A program made the position numbers and the translations under genes. A stretch of 64,000 bases of DNA, from NCBI GenBank assembly GCA_963277665.1, contig OY728122.1, forward strand, positions 2,127,550,024 to 2,127,614,023, written 5' to 3'. This stretch comes from Viscum album. Its lineage: Eukaryota > Streptophyta > Magnoliopsida > Santalales > Viscaceae. How positions within the stretch are numbered: position 1 is the first letter of the stretch; the number at the start of each line of letters is the position of its first letter. The notes beneath the pieces are model-generated. The model searched no databases. It was not told the origin of the DNA and saw only the letters and a list, made by a program, of their open reading frames with translations. Shown piece by piece: positions 58,110-64,000 of this stretch.

Positions 58110-60767
58110 TGTGACATCTTGGAACCGGATCCCACTTAATGGGTGTCCCAATCCTGTAGGCCCATATGTGCTCATTTACATCTCCCAAATTACAAAGGAT
58201 GCCAACTAGTATCGAGGCCATAGGGTGTGTACTAGGAAACACTATGCCCCCATTACCATATTGTAACGTAGAAGATTAATATAAATAGCGGTTTATTGAA
58301 GAAGTATTATAAGTAAACATAAGGCATAACATAAAATAAAAACCTGCAATAGCGACTGAAATAGATTTAATAACAAAAAAGAATTCAACAACTAATAATG
58401 AAATATAATTTCAAAAGATAACTGGAAGAGATGGACACAATAAAGAAGGAATAACATGTTCTATAAAATTATAACAGAATTAAAAAGACATCCCCTAGAA
58501 TCACGAGTTCTATCTCGGTCATCTGCTAATAAGCTCCATCCTAAAAATCAAGAAATCAAGCGTTCGAAGCTGTGTGCATCATTTTTTCAATTTTTTTATT
58601 AAATCTTTACCATGAACCAAATAATTCCTAGAGAGGGTGTGAGATAATTCTCAATGGGCCACCACCAATGGTGTATATAACATATTTCCAATTTAATGGA
58701 AATATAACAGTGTGAATGAAAGTATATATAAATTAAAGCAGTACAATGTAACTAAATACCCATGTAGCTGCATTATACTCTCAATGGTGTCTGAACATGT
58801 AACCATATAATTAATTTATTGTATAGATTTATAAATAAGTCACATGTTAAATATATTGTTTGTTCCATGATGCAACAAGGAAACCTATAATGATATTTAA
58901 TAATGATGTTCCAAGGCAATAACCACAGAAATGTAGACCTTAAGGGTCTCTAAAATAGTAACAAATTTTTATTTTCTAAGGATAAGAGTGTGATCCCTGG
59001 ATTATAGTCCATGGAATTCCACAATGAGATTCTAATGGAGTCAAACAAGTTCATCCGATGTAAAATGGGACTATGATATGATTTGGAACAATGGGATTTA
59101 ACCATTGCATCAAATTGTAAATTCAATATCTAAGGAGTGTATCCAAGGAATCCTTTATCACTAAATGAAATATCATATGGTTTCATACTAAGTATCAAAT
59201 AATAGGAAATGATTAGAATATAGGTGGTTCTAAATTTAATAATGTTTCATCCTTGAATTGAAATTGGGATCCAGAGTGATCAAGGAATTCCCCGATAGGA
59301 ATACATGGTAAACTCGAGTGAGACCACTCCTTTTTAATAATTAATTAATGTAATACTTCATTTGGTTAAATCCTTCACTTTTATTAGTTTTTTAATATCA
59401 ATGTACATGAAAACTTTTAATCTGTTCATAATTAATAAATAAGTCTATTTGGTTCATGCTTTTTCATTCATTACTATGATCGGACCAAGGGGCATGAAAG
59501 TGTTATCAGTTCCATTTAAGGCATATTAAGAAATTTTGGTCCATTATGAAACCTTCAATTAGTGTGGTAAGGGTTTCATAGGCATCTAACCTCTTATTTA
59601 TTTACATTTAATCCAGTGAAGTCATATACATTGTATACATTCCAATTTCCTTTTAAAATTAATTTATCGATTGATGAACATACCCTAGGCGGGTCAAGTG
59701 GCGAGCATCTATGGTACTTTATATTATGATATTTACAATTTAAATCAATCTATTTAATATGAAAAGTCATATCCTTATAAGGGTTATGCTAATAGACACC
59801 CAAACAGTGGTTCATACATATTAAAACACTAAAAAATCAATACTGGGATAACATCCTACATGGGATTGATAGAGATGTGGAAACAACCACTAACAACTAA
59901 TGAAATATTTGGAAAGAGGGTAATTATATTCTAAATGTGATTATATTTATGGAATATATATTCATATATTGGTACTCAATGAAATCGTAGGCACACACTA
60001 AAAAAAATCTAAAATCGATTAACATGAGGGATGAGTTATAGACCACCCAACATAGGATTGCACAACTATACTCCACTGATAAAAGCCTCTTATTTAACTA
60101 AGAATGGTTTAGATCTAAAAAAGCAGAAATATTGTTTGAACTCAATAACTAGGTTGAGGTCAAGAGAGATGAGAAAAGGCATAACGGTACTTGGGTACAT
60201 ACCATTTCACAACCAACATGATGAAGATATGCTTGGTGGAATCATAGATAAATGAAATCATTCAATATATAAAATATGCCTTAAAAAAAACTCCAAATTA
60301 AGAGAAATGGAGGATAATCCTTCAATATCACATATCATATTGAATAGGAGGTATAATTGAATCATTAAGGGAAAATTTGAAAAATTACCAAAAAAAAAAC
60401 AACGCACGGTTTGAAAAAAATGTTTAAACTATGAATGGGTACTTGTACAAGAGGGGTTCTATCATTGTTAGGATACATGTTTCAGTGAATCGGGCACCAT
60501 CCATGCGAGATATCTTTTCCCAAAATGCATACCATCTACCTGGTTTGATCAAACCAGGCACAACATTAGCATTCATTACTCTAACCATGTGATGGGGCCA
60601 TTTTTTCCATAAGATGGTTTCCAGGGTCTAAATAAGCCCTAGACACCCTCAGGACCATCTCTATCTCCTAAAGCATTGATAAAAGGTCTAAAATTATGTA
60701 TTATACTAAAATTTAAAGGATCTATACCGGAGAGAAAACCCATGTTCTTACAAAAATAGTTATAACA
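58110..60767 (-). repeat. G4 5' LTR
   Basis: This 2.66-kb partner of 49971-52609 has its low edge (tgtgacatc) next to the primer site and its high edge ...tataaca at 60767, where G3 integrase sequence returns. It is diverged from the 3' LTR but alignable throughout. Confidence 0.85.
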
Positions 60768-61160
60768 TTTTGTAAAATGTAAAATCAATTCTCACATATT
60801 ATTAAAAAATAAAAAATAATTATAAAATTATTGAATAGTTTCATACAGATTCTATTTAACACCATTTTTATCTTATTTATATGATTTTCTTTATGTTTTA
60901 TTTTTAAATAAATATAAACCTAGTGAATCTCATGCTTTGCGACCTAAAGTGGTACAATTGGAAGAGAATAATTTATATAATGAAAATCTAGTTAACATTA
61001 TGGATAATATGAATAATGTAAAAAGAAATAATATATTCACTCGGTCTTGTTTTTAATGATAAATCACATGATTGATGAACTACATGAGAATTAAAGAAAG
61101 ATACTAGGATAAAATAACTAATTTTTTCTAAAAATTGAAAAATATTATTATGATGAAATT
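60768..61160 (+). pseudogene. G3 integrase C-terminal fragment
   Basis: From about 60881, MIFFMFYF, INI, LVNLML aligns position by position with DVFHVSLLRKYIPDPSHVL of G1. It then continues after a frame change with SHALRPKVVQLEENNLYNEN (about 60925-60985), against SHVLNPEVVQLEHDLSYEEQ. This ties the DNA right of G4 to the same gypsy element as 2273-4671. The chromodomain is not recognisable. Confidence 0.82.
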
Positions 61161-61177
61161 AGGAAAATGGGGAATAA
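61161..61177 (+). other. G3 polypurine tract
   Basis: aggaaaatggggaataa directly before TGTGACCTCCC, the LTR start. It corresponds to the G1 tract before TGTAACGACCC. Confidence 0.75.
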
Positions 61178-64000
61178 TGTGACCTCCCTAATAATCATAG
61201 AAATAAGCTAATCTATGGATTAAAATATATTCATTTAACAGAATATGATTCATTGTAGTTTTATAATATACATAATATAATTTATCAATAGAAAAATTAA
61301 TAGTTTTTATTACATAAAATTTTCCCTATATTAAATAGGTATATAGGATGGTCAATTATGATAATTTTAGAAATATGAATTTTTAAAATTGTGTTATTTT
61401 TTGGACTCATCCTATAATAATTATCAATATCTTAATTTTTTTTGGCATTTTTCTAAAATGATTTATTTTTTTAATGAATATTTAAAAATATGGATTTTTA
61501 TATAAATTATAAATTATTTGAATTTATTTAAAAATTACCATTTCATATTAGATTTCTATTAAATTAAAAATAATCACATTTTAGTAAACATGATCCAATT
61601 AAAAAGATAAGAATTCTAATTATACTGTATTTGGGTATAAAATCAATTTTATGTGTAAAATAATTATTTCTTCAAAAATTGTTTTCATCGATGATTGATT
61701 ATATATTTAAAAAGGATTTTTAATACATTTGGATGTAAAAAATTTTAAATATTATTTTTTAATTCGAATAATTTGGATTAAATTTTGAATGAATTTATTT
61801 TAAATTTATTCATTAAGAAAATATACCATGAAAAAAATTACTAATCATTTGAAGGGGTAAAGTTGATAAATTAAGTTAATAACTATGTGATATTCAAAAA
61901 TCTCAATACTTATTGGATGAAATAATTTAGAACCTTAACATAATATCATCTCCATTTGAGAGTTTTTGAGACACTTTTACATGATTAAAACATTATATTA
62001 TATAGCATATTGAAAACATAAATGTGTGACACACCTATCACTTAAAAAAATAACCTTCTCTCTTCACTACTTCATACATGTAGCAACCCATTTCATTAAT
62101 TGAAATAATTTTAAATAAATCTATAAATATTCCCAGATCCAATCTCTTAATTGACATGTGATTTTAAGGCCTCGTGTCTCTGACATTAATTTAATAATTT
62201 TTTTAATATATTTTATATTATAGAAATTTAGTTTCTTTAATATAATGGATTACCCTTAAATGAATTTTCAGATTAAAAATATATGATTATAGATGATTTT
62301 GGAATGCATTGTTTACCCATGGAATGAACTATAATGGGTCCAAATGGGGCTCTCAAATAACTCACCCACTCGTGGTTAACTAAGATGATTTTTTCATGAA
62401 ATTAATTATTTAATATATTTATTTAATATAATATTGATTCAATAAGAATATATATTGGTTTATATTACTAGGGATAAAATCATAACAATTTCATTATCAT
62501 GATCTTCTTTTTTCTCTAATTTTATTGGATAATCAACATCCAATGACGAAAAATCTATGAATGCGGGTAGATAATAATATAATGAACGCAATGAAATCAT
62601 TATACCATCGATGGAAATGGTCGTAAAAGATAAATTACAAACTCTCTAGGAATTACTCTTCAATTTGTGGTTCTCAACATATTTTTATTAAATTTATTTA
62701 GAAATATTATCCCCATAACAATAATATGCACCAATTTTTTAATTTTCATGTTCCCAAATATTGAATCTAAATTGGATATTCTTGTCTTCTAACTCGAATC
62801 TCCAATTTTTGATCATTAGCCAATTTTTCATTTCCAATGATTGGTAAACATTTCTTGTGGTCAATTTCACTCCCGGTTATTTTTTTTGTTCATTATTTGG
62901 ATCTTGAGGTCTCATCATGATATTTATGTATAGTACGGAGCAAATTAATACCAACAATATTATAATAAATTCCCATGAATGGGGCACATCGATAATCTAT
63001 GAATGATTTCTATTTGTTTTTAGGTTATGTGAGATTGATTTAATGATTGGAATGGAAATCATTGGTGAAATATAATCTTGAGGGGTATGGGTTGATTTAG
63101 AACCACTATGGAAAGAGGATGTCGATTTATAGCCTCTAGACCTCAAAAATCAATCAACAGTAACAATGACCAAAATTATTTGGCAATAGATAAGTCCAAT
63201 CTCTGTGTGAAAATTTTAGATATAGTACATGGATAACAGATATGATATAATAAAAAATAACAACACATCATGTATATTGAATAAAAAATGATGTGTTAGG
63301 CCCTAGGTGTGAAAGCTATAGCCTTAGGTATTTATAATAATAGAAATGTGTATAGAGATCCTAGTTTCCATGTACTCATTTCCTATGTGGTTTATCCATG
63401 TGGTGTACCATAGGGGATGGAACCCATGTTTAATGACCCAACCAAGCACATGATGAATTAAAAATGAAACTAGACATGTCCAGGTAAATGGTTTTTCCAT
63501 GTACACAAACAAAACTCTAGAACATAGACATGGTATGGAAAAACAGATATGTCCATGAACATGGGTGGGACCCCAAGTGGCATGCGAACTCCATATATAT
63601 TTCCACATAAGATATGTATCCCTACATTGTTTGTGAGTCATGTACCACCATGAAAATGGCCATGTTAATTATGGGGACCACATGCTACGTGTGTTCCCTG
63701 ACACATCTTGTACCCCTAGGTTCCTCATTAGAACATTTCAAACATCCATATATCCTCTATTTGAACATGGGTGTTAACATTCATATAGTCAGTCACGAGG
63801 GTTTTTTCCATGTATAACATGATGGTTCCCTCCATTATTGATTTGGGATATGGTATTAATTGTTTATGGAATGATACTTATTTTGAAGGCACTCAATGAT
63901 GGATGTTATTAGACACAGGATCATAAGAGAAATACGAGTGGAACCCCCCTCCCCTTTAATTATGGGGGTGGTCCTCTACTTATCATGTGTAACCCATATT
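61178..64000 (+). repeat. G3 3' LTR, first 2.8 kb (runs off the window)
   Basis: Begins TGTGACCTCCC after the purine tract. It is very AT-rich for 2.3 kb, then a promoter-like zone: ccccaagtggc at 63571-63581 is identical to 24746-24756 in the G1 LTR and is followed by a TATA-like tatatat at 63594-63600. The LTR end is not in the window, so its length is at least 2.8 kb. Small open frames at 63324-63641 and 63614-63817 overlap the promoter zone and are not supported as genes. Confidence 0.72.

Noticed and set aside
60755..60759. aatag as a possible right-hand target repeat of G4 (left flank aatag at 49966-49970)
   Set aside because: It would cut the LTR 8 bp short of the edge shown by alignment with 52609 and by the resumption of G3 sequence; kept only as an alternative boundary.
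63324..63641. 105-codon minus-strand frame near the right edge
   Set aside because: Overlaps the promoter-like zone of the G3 3' LTR; His/Trp-rich composition without any recognised domain.

Overview
The window is repeat DNA from a flowering-plant genome. The evidence is plant-lineage Ty3/gypsy chromoviruses of Tekay (Del) type, a SIRE/Maximus-like Ty1/copia element, a CACTA DNA transposon with CACTACAAAA ends, and a pseudogene of a plant-type heterotrimeric G-protein beta subunit. I see no functional host gene, rRNA, tRNA or CRISPR array. Outside one young element the DNA is very AT-rich and full of C-to-T type decay, as expected of old, methylated transposons. The species cannot be named from this sequence.

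Almost all 64 kb resolves into one nest of insertions. (0) The host element, G3, is a decayed plus-strand Ty3/gypsy element. Its protease-RT-RNase H-integrase remnant lies at 2273-4671, continues at 49599-49970 and again at 60768-61160, and its 3' LTR starts at 61178 and runs off the window. (1a) A, a plus-strand LARD-like element with ~4.6-kb LTRs and only ~1.5 kb of apparently non-coding interior, sits in the G3 integrase (4672-49598). (1b) G4, a minus-strand gypsy element, hit the same integrase gene ~370 bp further on (49971-60767). (2) G2, another minus-strand gypsy element, lies inside the first LTR of A (8554-42696). (3) C1, a plus-strand copia element, lies inside the 3' LTR of G2 (9308-~34523). 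(4) The 3' LTR of C1 was hit twice: by a 5,382-bp CACTA element with a perfect 3-bp GAA duplication (17870-23251), and by G1, a young Tekay element (23553-34275). (5) The CACTA element carries host gene pieces, including a full-length intronless G-beta copy.

The nest is supported by junction arithmetic. When the inserts are removed, the two LTRs of each host become nearly equal in length: C1 1632 vs ~1615 bp, G2 ~2089 vs ~2042, A ~4605 vs ~4600. For each insertion inside an LTR, the partner LTR preserves the empty site.

G1 is the only element near functional state. Its gag-protease-RT-RNase H-integrase-chromodomain frame is continuous apart from two nonsense codons, and its LTRs differ at roughly 20 positions in ~2,880 bp by eye. 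Its LTR also carries a GC-rich 95-codon coiled-coil reading frame that looks like an acquired exon, a ~143-bp tandem duplication, a ~198-bp repeat with a conserved 29-mer, and a hairpin-rich promoter. Boundaries in the old elements are good to about 5-30 bp.
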